In this document: in pieces, positions 17,331-24,768 of the stretch
How positions within the stretch are numbered: position 1 is the stretch's first letter
Layout: each line of letters begins with the position of its first letter
From: JBBIJR01 sp037445875
GTDB lineage: Bacteria; CLD3; SB21
Reading direction: 5' to 3'
Assembly (NCBI GenBank): GCA_037445875.1
Contig: JBBIJR010000050.1
Location: 1 to 27,160, forward strand
Length of the DNA stretch: 27,160 nucleotides
Program-made: the position numbers and the translations under genes
The notes under the pieces: model-generated
The model's database searches: none
What the model was told of the DNA's origin: nothing
The model's input: only the letters and a program-made list of their open reading frames with translations

Positions 17331-18044
17331 TCAGGACCGGCCGTTGGGTGAGAATTTGTAACCCACTCCACGAACGGTCTCGATGTAATCACCGTACGGG
17401 CCCAGCTTCTTTCGGATCTTCGTTATATGGACGTCCACCGTTCGGTCCACGAAGTATGCATCCTCCCCCCAGACGTGGTACAGGAGGTTGTTCCGCGAGA
17501 ACACCATGCCGGGGCGGTTCATGAGGAAGTAGAGGAGTTCGAATTCTTTGTGGAGAAACCGCACTTCCTGGTCGTCTATTCGCACCGTGTAATTTATGCG
17601 ATTGATCTCGATTCCCCCGATACGGATGATGCTCCGTTTCTCGTCGTCCAGTTCACGGCGCATGTCCATACGTCGAAAGACCACCTTCAGCCTCGTCACG
17701 ATTTTTCGCGGACTGAACGGCTTGGTGACGTAGTCGTCGGCGCCAAACTCCAGACCCAGAATCTCATCCACCTCGTCCGCTTTGGCGGTCAGGAAGATCA
17801 CGTGAACATCCCTCACATGCGGATTGGACCGGATGCGCTTACACACTTCGAGGCCATCCATACCGGGCATCATGATATCGAGCAGTACCAGGTCGGGTCG
17901 TATCCTGTCGATCAGCGGAAGGGCCTTGTCTCCGCTGTCCGAAGTGAAAACGGTATAGCCCTCCTTCCGCAGGTTATAGGACAGGATATCGAGAATATCC
18001 TGTTCGTCATCAACGCAAACGATAGTTTTGGCTTTCTTGGGCAT
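17331..18044 (-). CDS. phoB: PhoB-type response regulator, OmpR family
   Basis: A 237-residue DNA-binding regulator partnered with PhoR. The receiver domain has the acidic pair Asp12-Asp13, phosphoacceptor Asp56 in LLDIMMPGMDG, Thr86 and Lys108 in TKPF. The C-terminal winged helix (about residues 140-232) contains FELLYFLMNRPGMVFSR, RTVDVHITKIRKKLG and IETVRGVGYKF, standard for the OmpR/PhoB family. The ATG is preceded by GAGGA. It starts 14 bases after phoU and its stop is 20 bases before phoR. It should bind the 11-bp-spaced half-sites upstream of pstS when phosphorylated. Confidence 0.94.
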   Translation of the reverse strand: MPKKAKTIVCVDDEQDILDILSYNLRKEGYTVFTSDSGDKALPLIDRIRPDLVLLDIMMPGMDGLEVCKRIRSNPHVRDVHVIFLTAKADEVDEILGLEFGADDYVTKPFSPRKIVTRLKVVFRRMDMRRELDDEKRSIIRIGGIEINRINYTVRIDDQEVRFLHKEFELLYFLMNRPGMVFSRNNLLYHVWGEDAYFVDRTVDVHITKIRKKLGPYGDYIETVRGVGYKFSPNGRS

Positions 18045-18058
18045 GTCGGTATCCTCGC

Positions 18059-18745
18059 TTAACGGACGGTTGGGCCGGACGAGTGGGCGGCCTTCGGTAC
18101 ATGCTTGATCGACTTCGCATTTCTGATGAACACGACGTCCTCACAGATGTTCGTGCAGAGGTCTGCGATTCGTTCGAAATTCCTGCTGATGCGGATCAAT
18201 TCGAGGGCCGAGGGGATCGTGTTCGGATCCTTGATCATGGCGGCCAGAATATCCGCAAACATGTGTTTGTTCAACCGGTCGATCTCGTCGTCCCGCCGGC
18301 ATACGGCCATCGCCAGCTCCGCGTCTTTGTGGATGAAACTGTCGATCGCATCGTGCAGCATGGAGCGTACGATGTCGGACATGCGGGGGATGACTCCGTA
18401 CGGGCCTTCGTATTGCATGGCAACGATATGCCGGACCGACTCGGCCACATTGAGTGCATGATCGCCGATCCGCTCGAGATCGCTGTTGATCTTGGAAATG
18501 CCGATGATGTCCCGTAGATCGAATGCCACAGGCTGATGAAGAGCGAGAATGCTGAGCACCTCCTCGTCGATGGTCACCTCGAGCGTGTCTACCTCCCGAT
18601 CAAGTTGGATGACCTGCTCGACCAGGGTCAGGTCGAGATTGATCATCGACTCGATAGCCCGCGTGACCTGTGTCTCCACAAGACTGCCCATCTGGATGAT
18701 CAACTTCTCCAGGTTGGTCAATTGCTCGGTGAACTGCGATTTCAT
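18059..18745 (-). CDS. phoU: PhoU, phosphate signalling regulator
   Basis: A 228-residue cytoplasmic protein made of two three-helix bundles that couples the PstSCAB transporter to PhoR. The two characteristic metal-binding helices are seen: DLERIGDHALNVAE in the first half and FERIADLCTNICEDVVF in the second. The N-terminus FTEQLTNLEKLIIQMGSLVE is typical of the family. The start has a purine-rich AAAGAAAG upstream. It lies 36 bases after pstB and 14 before phoB. Confidence 0.95.
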   Translation of the reverse strand: MKSQFTEQLTNLEKLIIQMGSLVETQVTRAIESMINLDLTLVEQVIQLDREVDTLEVTIDEEVLSILALHQPVAFDLRDIIGISKINSDLERIGDHALNVAESVRHIVAMQYEGPYGVIPRMSDIVRSMLHDAIDSFIHKDAELAMAVCRRDDEIDRLNKHMFADILAAMIKDPNTIPSALELIRISRNFERIADLCTNICEDVVFIRNAKSIKHVPKAAHSSGPTVR

Positions 18746-18781
18746 GGTCGTACTTTCTTTGTTAGGATGTCGAGTCGCCGG

Positions 18782-19648
18782 TTATCCGAACCGACCGGTG
18801 ATGTAGTCTTCGGTCATCCGTTCGGACGGCGACGTGAAAATCTTCTTCGTATCGCTATACTCGACCAACTGGCCCATCCACATGAAAGCGGTCCGGTCGG
18901 AGACGCGGGCGGCCTGCTGCATGTTATGCGTGACGATGACGATGGTGTAATCCTTCTTGAGCTCTTTGATCAGGTCCTCGATTTTTTGCGTCGCGATCGG
19001 GTCCAGGGCCGAGCAGGGTTCGTCCATCAGCAGGATATCGGGATCCACGGCCAGGGCGCGAGCGATGCAGAGCCGCTGCTGCTGTCCTCCGGAGAGGCTG
19101 AAGGCCGATGCGTTGAGCCGGTCCTTGACTTCCTCCCACAGGGCGGCCTTCCGCAGACATCGTTCCACCCTCTCTGCCAGCTGATTCCGGGTGCGAACAC
19201 CGTTGACACGTGGTCCGTAGGCCACGTTGTCGAAGATCGATTTGGGAAACGGGTTGGATTTCTGGAAAATCATCCCGATGCGCTTCCTGAGTTCGACGAC
19301 GTCCATGTCGGCCGCATAAATGTCTTTCTGATCGATGAGAACCGTGCCTTCGATACGCACATGCTCGATCAGGTCGTTCATCCGGTTCAGCAGCCGGAGG
19401 TACGTCGACTTTCCGCATCCCGAGGGACCGATCAGTGCGGTAACCTCGTGGGCGTGGATGTCCATCGAAATAGACTTGAGGGTGTGGTGCTCGCCGTACC
19501 ACATGTGGACATCGCGGGAGACGATCTTGGCGGTTTGGAGGTGGCCGTCGCCGGACCGCAGGTTATCCGACGGCTCGTCGGTGCCCGCCTGGCCGGTGTT
19601 CAGCGGCAATAGCTGTGCGTTCCTGATGATAAGGTCCTTTTCGTTCAT
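18782..19648 (-). CDS. pstB: PstB, phosphate ABC transporter ATP-binding subunit
   Basis: The cytoplasmic ATPase of the high-affinity phosphate importer, 288 residues. Walker A is GPSGCGKST (residues 74-82), the ABC signature LSGGQQQRLCIARAL starts at Leu185, and Walker B is ILLMDEPCSALDP; the QQQRLCIARA and CSALDP wording is diagnostic of PstB. It has an N-terminal extension of about 38 mostly polar residues before the usual start of the ABC domain (KIVSRDVHMWYG). There is no in-frame Met close to the domain start, so the extension is probably real. It lies 49 bases after pstA, with a weak ribosome binding site. Confidence 0.96.
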   Translation of the reverse strand: MNEKDLIIRNAQLLPLNTGQAGTDEPSDNLRSGDGHLQTAKIVSRDVHMWYGEHHTLKSISMDIHAHEVTALIGPSGCGKSTYLRLLNRMNDLIEHVRIEGTVLIDQKDIYAADMDVVELRKRIGMIFQKSNPFPKSIFDNVAYGPRVNGVRTRNQLAERVERCLRKAALWEEVKDRLNASAFSLSGGQQQRLCIARALAVDPDILLMDEPCSALDPIATQKIEDLIKELKKDYTIVIVTHNMQQAARVSDRTAFMWMGQLVEYSDTKKIFTSPSERMTEDYITGRFG

Positions 19649-19697
19649 GAAGGTATTCGCCGGTAAGATAACAAAGTCCCGTACAAAATGAAATCGG

Positions 19698-21326
19698 CTA
19701 GAACGCCGAACTCTGGTATTTTTTTCTCAATCTCGCCCGAACCATGATGGCCGTCAGGTTCAGCAACAGGACGATGGAGATGAGCAGCAGGGCCGTCATG
19801 AACACCATCGGCTTGGCAGCCTCGACGTTGGGCGACTGGAAACCCACGTCGTATATGTGAAAACCGAGATGCATGAATTTCCGATCGAGGTGCACGAAGG
19901 GAAACGATGCATCCAGGGGAAGGCTCGGCGCAAGTTTAACCACACCCGTAATCATCAGCGGCGCCACTTCACCCGCTCCGCGGGCCATGGCGAGAATGAT
20001 GCCCGTGAGTATGCCGGGCGTGCACGCGGGGAGAATGACGCGCCACGTCGTCTGCCATTTTGTAGCGCCGAGAGCAAGAGAACCGTCCCGGACGCCGCGA
20101 GGCACGGCGGCGAGGGCTTCCTCCGTGGCCACTATCACGACGGGAGCGGTCAGTAGGGCCAGCGTCAGGGATGCCCAGAGAATGCCTCCGGTCCCCCACG
20201 TGGGGTTGGGGAGGCGTTCGGGATAGAAGATTCGGTCGAGGCTGCCGCCGCAGAAATACACGAAGAAACCCAGGCCGAAGATGCCGAAAACAATCGACGG
20301 CACGCCGGCCAGGTTATTCACGGCAATGCGGATCAACCGGACCAACAGTCCCTGCCTGGCATATTCGCGCATATACAGGGCCGCCACCACTCCGAACGGA
20401 ACCACTGCCAGCGTCATCAGCAGTACCATCATGACTGTTCCGAATATCGCAGGAAATACGCCTCCCTCGGTGTTGGATTCACGCGGATCTGCCGCGATGA
20501 ACTCACGGATCTTAACGGCATAGTGGACGGCCTTTTCCAGGAAACTCATCCTGTTCGGCCGGTAAAACCTGATGATGTGGGTCACCGGAATGTCCTTCGT
20601 GGACCCGTCTGCCAGTCCGAGGACCACGGACGCGTTTCCCGCCAGGGCATTGAGGGAGTCGATCTGCAGGCGTATGTCGGCGTATTCACGTTCAAGACCG
20701 CCGATGTCCGCCTTTATCTGCCTTACTTCGTCGGGATCTCCTTTCCCGTAGAATTCCAGTTTCTTCAACCGCAAACGACGCTGTTCGATGCTGTAGTTGA
20801 TAAGCCCAATACGTCCCTTCTCGAGCTCGTAGCGCTGCTGCCACACCTCGTTGGATTTGTCCACGAGATTCATGAGCGTCTGTAATGAGGCGGGCCCCTC
20901 TGCGATGAGGTGACCGTTGTCTTTTACACCGAGGAGAAGTCCGTAGAAATTACCGTACTCGCGCCGCTCCAGACATACGGCGTCGGCAGGATAACTGAGG
21001 GCCGTGAGTTCATTGCCGGGGATCCACTTGAAATCCACGCCGTACACGTCCCGGTTGCCGATCTTCAGCTGCAGACGCGTCGCCTCGGGGTCACGGGCGT
21101 CCTGCGGGAGAGCCGTTGCCGGGATAGCCTCTTCCGACTCTATTTCACCGAGCCAGGCTTGTCCGTTATTCAGGCGGACGAGCACGATATGGGACGGCCA
21201 GAAAACCCCGGCGCCGTTGAGGGAGACGACCAGGAGCAATCCCGCCACCAGGAATACGATCCCACCCAGAACGGCGCCGGTGAGCCACAAAAAAATGTCA
21301 CCGCTTCGGAAGAGACGTTTCATCAT
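19698..21326 (-). CDS. pstA: PstA, phosphate ABC transporter permease with large extracytoplasmic insert
   Basis: An inner-membrane channel subunit of the phosphate importer. At 542 residues it is nearly twice the usual 280-300. TM1 (about residues 12-36) is followed by an insert of about 250 residues (38-288) outside the membrane. The insert has a beta-rich first half (VLVRLNNGQAWLGEIESEEA) and a long charged helical, probably coiled-coil, stretch (about 150-235, with QRYELEKGRIGL and DIGGLEREYADIRLQID). The canonical permease follows: AIFGTVMMVLLMTLAVVPFG, NNLAGVPSIVFGIFGLGFFV and the ABC-coupling EAA-like loop VPRGVRDGSLALGATKWQT. Two consecutive ATGs occur at the start. It begins 9 bases after pstC. 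Long PstA variants are known in some gammaproteobacteria such as Vibrio. Confidence 0.93.
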   Translation of the reverse strand: MMKRLFRSGDIFLWLTGAVLGGIVFLVAGLLLVVSLNGAGVFWPSHIVLVRLNNGQAWLGEIESEEAIPATALPQDARDPEATRLQLKIGNRDVYGVDFKWIPGNELTALSYPADAVCLERREYGNFYGLLLGVKDNGHLIAEGPASLQTLMNLVDKSNEVWQQRYELEKGRIGLINYSIEQRRLRLKKLEFYGKGDPDEVRQIKADIGGLEREYADIRLQIDSLNALAGNASVVLGLADGSTKDIPVTHIIRFYRPNRMSFLEKAVHYAVKIREFIAADPRESNTEGGVFPAIFGTVMMVLLMTLAVVPFGVVAALYMREYARQGLLVRLIRIAVNNLAGVPSIVFGIFGLGFFVYFCGGSLDRIFYPERLPNPTWGTGGILWASLTLALLTAPVVIVATEEALAAVPRGVRDGSLALGATKWQTTWRVILPACTPGILTGIILAMARGAGEVAPLMITGVVKLAPSLPLDASFPFVHLDRKFMHLGFHIYDVGFQSPNVEAAKPMVFMTALLLISIVLLLNLTAIMVRARLRKKYQSSAF

Positions 21327-21335
21327 AACGCCGTC

Positions 21336-23537
21336 CTAAAGCGACGCATACTTGTTCCGCAGCCGCTGCCGAACCACTTCGGCGAGGGTATTTACTACGA
21401 AAGTCATCATGAACAAAATGAGTCCGGAGAGGAACAACACGCGATAAAGGGTGCCACCGTGCGGTGCTTCGGGAATCTCCACCGCAATGTTCGCCGAGAG
21501 CGTTCGCATACCGTTGAAAATACTCCAGTCCATGATCGGGGTGTTACCGGTCGCCATCAACACGATCATCGTTTCCCCAACCGCCCGGCCGAAGCCTATC
21601 ATGACGGCCGAGAAGATACCCGCACTGGCCGCCGGAAGAATGACTTTCATGGCTGTCTGCCAGCGGGTGGCGCCGAGGGCCAGGGAGGCAGACGTGAGGT
21701 GGGCCGGCACACTGGACAGAGAATCCTCTGTGATGGTAAAGATAATGGGCATGGACGCAAAGGCCAGCGCAATGCCCACGACCAGACAGTTACGCTGATC
21801 GTAACTTACGTCCATAGCCGTGTAGAGCCATCCGACTGCGTCTCCGCCAAACGCGGCGCTTTCGAGGTAGGAACCGGCGAAGGTGGACAGCCAGACTGCC
21901 AGTACGAGGGCCGGCATCATGATGACCAACTCATGACCGAACTTGAATCGATACACGACCGCCTTCGGAAGTTTCTCGAAAAAATAAACGAACACGACCA
22001 ACGTCAGCGGAACCAGCAGCATCCCTACCAGGATGGATACCAGCAGCGTCTTCATCAATGGGGCGAGCCACAGACCGGCCATAAATCCTATCACGACGCT
22101 GGGAAGGGCGGCCATGATCTCCACGATCGGCTTTACCAGATTCCTCAGCCTCGGGTGGGCGAACTGCGACGTATAAAGAGCTCCCATGACGGCAAGAGGA
22201 ATGGCAAAGATCATCGCGTATAGCGTTCCCTTGATGGTTCCAAAAATCAGCGGAATCAGACTGAGTTTAGGTTCGAAGTCGTCCGTGCCTCCCGTCGATT
22301 GCCATGTGTACGTCGGTTCCCGGTAGCTCTCGTACAGGTTCTTGGACCAGAGGGTCGAAGCCGAGACTTCGGGGTGCGGTGCGGAGATGGACATGTCGAA
22401 AAGCCGGCCATCTCGATCCAGGATAAGGCACCCATCCCCCTTCGGACTGTAAGCCAAACGAATGATCGGTTTTTCAGAGATTCTTGCCTGGAGGAGCAGC
22501 TGTTCGCTGGTAGAATGCTGAAGAAGCAGATGCCCCGATTCGTCGGTGGACAGGAAGCATTTGTTTCGCCAGGAAGGTACGACGGACGTGATGCGACCGG
22601 CATGCGACCAGAATGAGCGGACCCTGGTCAGGACCTGCCTGTCCGACGTGCCGGAGCGGTCATCCGGCGATAACCGCCATGCCGTCAGTGAACCTCCGTC
22701 TGTCCCGGCAATCAACGTTATGTCGCCGATCAGAAAGGCGAGGTGGGATACTGCGTTTGTCGCAACGGCAATCCGTTCTGCTTCGTGCGCCGGACCTTCC
22801 GACGGAACAATCCACCTTTCCAACGCACCAGAGGCCCGTCCGATGTAGAGACAGTGTTTCCCCGCGTCCCACGCAAGTGCCGTGGCCTCGTCCGATGAAG
22901 ATGGGATCCGGTGGTGGACAGAGCTCTCCGGCGATCGTACCGACACGACAATTTCCGTCCCTGGAACGGACGACGCGACAAGGCTTGCGAGGAAATCCGT
23001 GTCGGCGGATCTGGTGTAGCCAAGACGCAGAACAGGTCGATGGAGGGAATCGGTTAGAATGGAGCCGTGGTCCGCCATTTCCGGAACGATGGTGCGGTGC
23101 CCCTTCTCATACAATGTGTGAAACTTGATCTCGGCAAAGGCCACCCGCCCGTCGCTCGTTCCGAAGGCCAGATGATGGGAACCAAAGGCTGGCACGGCAG
23201 AAGTCAGGGCTTGTTCACCGTATAAAGGGAGTCGTAGAGTCTTGAGGAGTTTCCCGTCGGGAAGGGAAACGAAATAAAGGCGACCACGTCGGGTAACAAG
23301 GTACATGATCTCCTTCTGCTCCTCCTCGCCAATCATCAGCACATCCTCCGGATTCTCATCCGGGATTAACGAGCGCAGTTGAACCACGGCCTCCGTGCCG
23401 GTCTCAGCGGGCGTCCACAGGGGCCACGTCTGCAAAAAAATGAAGACCAGGATCCCCACCACGATCACGATAAGCGTTATACCGCCCGTGGTGATGACCC
23501 CCGTGGCGAGCGAATTGGTCAGGCGACGAAGACTCAT
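21336..23537 (-). CDS. pstC: PstC, phosphate ABC transporter permease with beta-propeller-like extracytoplasmic domain
   Basis: The second permease subunit, 733 residues against about 320 for E. coli PstC. TM1 spans about residues 13-37. Residues 38-425 form a soluble domain on the outer face with repeated WD40/propeller-like strands, for example EIMYLVTRRGRLYFVSLPDGK, LAFGTSDGRVAFAEIK, LYIGRASGALERWIV and LIAGTDGGSLTAWRL. The canonical permease starts near residue 427 with LIFGTIKGTLYAMIFAIPLA, followed by MAALPSVVIGFMAGLWL, the cytoplasmic coupling loop SVPAHLTSASLALGATRWQT and GRAVGETMIVLMATGN. It lies 43 bases after pstS. An AGGAG is visible, but 14 bases before the ATG, longer than ideal. 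The length class resembles the long PstC of Vibrio and Shewanella. Confidence 0.93.
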   Translation of the reverse strand: MSLRRLTNSLATGVITTGGITLIVIVVGILVFIFLQTWPLWTPAETGTEAVVQLRSLIPDENPEDVLMIGEEEQKEIMYLVTRRGRLYFVSLPDGKLLKTLRLPLYGEQALTSAVPAFGSHHLAFGTSDGRVAFAEIKFHTLYEKGHRTIVPEMADHGSILTDSLHRPVLRLGYTRSADTDFLASLVASSVPGTEIVVSVRSPESSVHHRIPSSSDEATALAWDAGKHCLYIGRASGALERWIVPSEGPAHEAERIAVATNAVSHLAFLIGDITLIAGTDGGSLTAWRLSPDDRSGTSDRQVLTRVRSFWSHAGRITSVVPSWRNKCFLSTDESGHLLLQHSTSEQLLLQARISEKPIIRLAYSPKGDGCLILDRDGRLFDMSISAPHPEVSASTLWSKNLYESYREPTYTWQSTGGTDDFEPKLSLIPLIFGTIKGTLYAMIFAIPLAVMGALYTSQFAHPRLRNLVKPIVEIMAALPSVVIGFMAGLWLAPLMKTLLVSILVGMLLVPLTLVVFVYFFEKLPKAVVYRFKFGHELVIMMPALVLAVWLSTFAGSYLESAAFGGDAVGWLYTAMDVSYDQRNCLVVGIALAFASMPIIFTITEDSLSSVPAHLTSASLALGATRWQTAMKVILPAASAGIFSAVMIGFGRAVGETMIVLMATGNTPIMDWSIFNGMRTLSANIAVEIPEAPHGGTLYRVLFLSGLILFMMTFVVNTLAEVVRQRLRNKYASL

Positions 23538-23580
23538 GAGAGAAAACAGTTCTCCTGCCGGAAGGGCTTTGTACTCTTTC

Positions 23581-24624
23581 TCATTTTTCCAGGAGTTTCA
23601 ACTGCCTCGCCACGATGTCGACCGTCAAAGGCATGTAACCGTCCTTGGCCACAACCTGCTGGCCCTCGTAACTCAGGACGAACTTGACAAACTCCTTTCG
23701 CAGCTGGTCCAGCTCTTTCGATGGCTCTTTGGCAAGGTATACGTACAGAAAACGGCTGAGGGGATAGACGCCGCTCTTGACATTCTCGTAATTGGGTTCT
23801 ACGAACGGTTCGCCCTCTTTTGCCGCAATGGGAAGAGAACGAACATCTGTGGTCGAGTATCCAATGCCACTGTATCCGATCGCATACTTGTCAGTGCCCA
23901 CCCCTTGCACGACAGACGCCGAACCCGGCTGTTCCTTAACCTGGTCCTTGTAGTCTCCTTTGAACAACGCGTGTTCCTTGAAGAAGCCGTATGTTCCCGA
24001 CGCGGAGTTTCGCCCGTAAAGGCTGATAGGGCGGTCTTTCCACTCACCTTGCAGGCCCAACTGTCCCCACGTCACGATCTCCGATTTTGCCCCGCCCTTA
24101 CGCGTCTTAGAAAAGATTGCGTCGATCTGTTGCATGGTCAGGCCCTGAATTGGATTGTCTTTGTGCACATAGACGGCCAGACCGTCATATGCCGTTTCAA
24201 CGGCCGTAGGTTTGTAGCCGTATTTTTTCTCGAACTTGTCGATCTCTTCTTTCTTCATGGCGCGGGACATCGGACCAAACTGCGCGGTCCCTTCGATCAG
24301 AGCGGGCGGGGCCGAGCTTGAGCCTTTACCCTCGATCTGAACGTTGACGTTCGGATAGTACTTTTTGAACTCCTCGGCCCAGTAGGTCATCAGGTTGTTC
24401 ATCGTGTCAGAACCGATGCTGTTCAGATTGCCGGAAACGCCGCTGGTCTTCGCATAACGAGGGATTCGGTCGTCCACTTTTACGGCCGTCGAAACCGCCA
24501 CGGCCGTTTGCGTGGATGTAGTCTCTTCCTTTCCGAATTCACGCTTCTTTTCGGTGCAGGCTGTCATGCCGGCGATGAAGAGAAATGCGGTCGCCAGCAT
24601 CAGGGGAATGGCTCTTTGGATCAT
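23581..24624 (-). CDS. pstS: PstS, phosphate-binding lipoprotein
   Basis: The substrate-binding protein that captures inorganic phosphate for PstCAB. The ATG at 24624 gives 347 residues with a lipoprotein signal (IAGMTAC, lipidated Cys23) and is preceded by AGGAG at a 9-base spacing; an in-frame TTG at 24669 would put 15 charged residues before the signal and is rejected. After a Thr/Ser-rich linker come the phosphate-binding loops: NSIGSDTMNNL, IEGKGSSSAPPALIEG and YGRNSASGTYGFFKEHAL. The C-terminal VKFVLSYEGQQVVAKDGYMPL is typical of PstS. It is the first gene of the pst-pho operon and has Pho-box-like repeats and an SD-sequestering hairpin upstream. Confidence 0.96.
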   Translation of the reverse strand: MIQRAIPLMLATAFLFIAGMTACTEKKREFGKEETTSTQTAVAVSTAVKVDDRIPRYAKTSGVSGNLNSIGSDTMNNLMTYWAEEFKKYYPNVNVQIEGKGSSSAPPALIEGTAQFGPMSRAMKKEEIDKFEKKYGYKPTAVETAYDGLAVYVHKDNPIQGLTMQQIDAIFSKTRKGGAKSEIVTWGQLGLQGEWKDRPISLYGRNSASGTYGFFKEHALFKGDYKDQVKEQPGSASVVQGVGTDKYAIGYSGIGYSTTDVRSLPIAAKEGEPFVEPNYENVKSGVYPLSRFLYVYLAKEPSKELDQLRKEFVKFVLSYEGQQVVAKDGYMPLTVDIVARQLKLLEK

Positions 24625-24629
24625 TGGAA

Positions 24630-24667
24630 GGGTCTCCTCGTAGTATAACTTCGATTCTAGGAGACCC
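24630..24667 (-). promoter_or_regulatory. 5'-leader hairpin sequestering the pstS Shine-Dalgarno
   Basis: Reading the - strand, GGGTCTCCT (24667-24659) pairs perfectly over 9 bp with AGGAGACCC (24638-24630) across a 20-base loop. The 3' arm contains the AGGAG ribosome binding site of pstS, 9 bases before the ATG. In the folded form the site would be buried. No T-run follows, so it is not a terminator. Confidence 0.65.
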
Positions 24668-24677
24668 AACGTAACGC

Positions 24678-24720
24678 AGTATCGTTATGCCCTGATTAAG
24701 GGTATGTTATCGCCATGTTA
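24678..24720 (-). promoter_or_regulatory. Pho-box-like array and candidate -10 of the pst promoter
   Basis: On the - strand, four half-sites start exactly 11 bp apart: TAACAT (24720), TAACAT (24709), TAATCA (24698) and TAACGA (24687). An 11-bp direct-repeat period is the hallmark of PhoB/PhoP boxes. A candidate -10, GATACT, lies at 24683-24678. The -35 position, 17 bp further up, falls on the second half-site, as expected where PhoB replaces the -35 contact. The implied start of transcription is near 24670, just before the leader hairpin. Confidence 0.6.
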
Positions 24721-24737
24721 CCGCAATGCAGATTAAA

Positions 24738-24758
24738 TAACATATAATCAATATGTTA
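24738..24758. repeat. AT-rich inverted repeat built from the TAACAT half-site
   Basis: TAACATAT at 24738-24745 is repeated inverted as ATATGTTA at 24751-24758 around a 5-base centre. Both arms contain the TAACAT word that recurs in the Pho-box array 18 bp away. It lies 10 bases after the clcA-like stop. It may be an additional regulator site; as RNA it would be a weak AU-only stem without a good T-tract. Confidence 0.5.
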
Positions 24759-24768
24759 GCCGGAGGCT

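Noticed and set aside
20910..22223. A 437-codon open frame on the + strand opposite pstA/pstC
   Set aside because: The product is His/Arg/Glu-rich low-complexity and is the mirror of conserved permease sequence.
24625..24669. An earlier TTG start for pstS at 24669
   Set aside because: It would add charged residues before the lipoprotein signal and has no ribosome binding site, unlike the ATG at 24624.
24738..24758. Inverted repeat as an intrinsic terminator of the CLC gene
   Set aside because: The stem is entirely A-T apart from one C-G pair per arm, and only three T follow; termination would be very weak.
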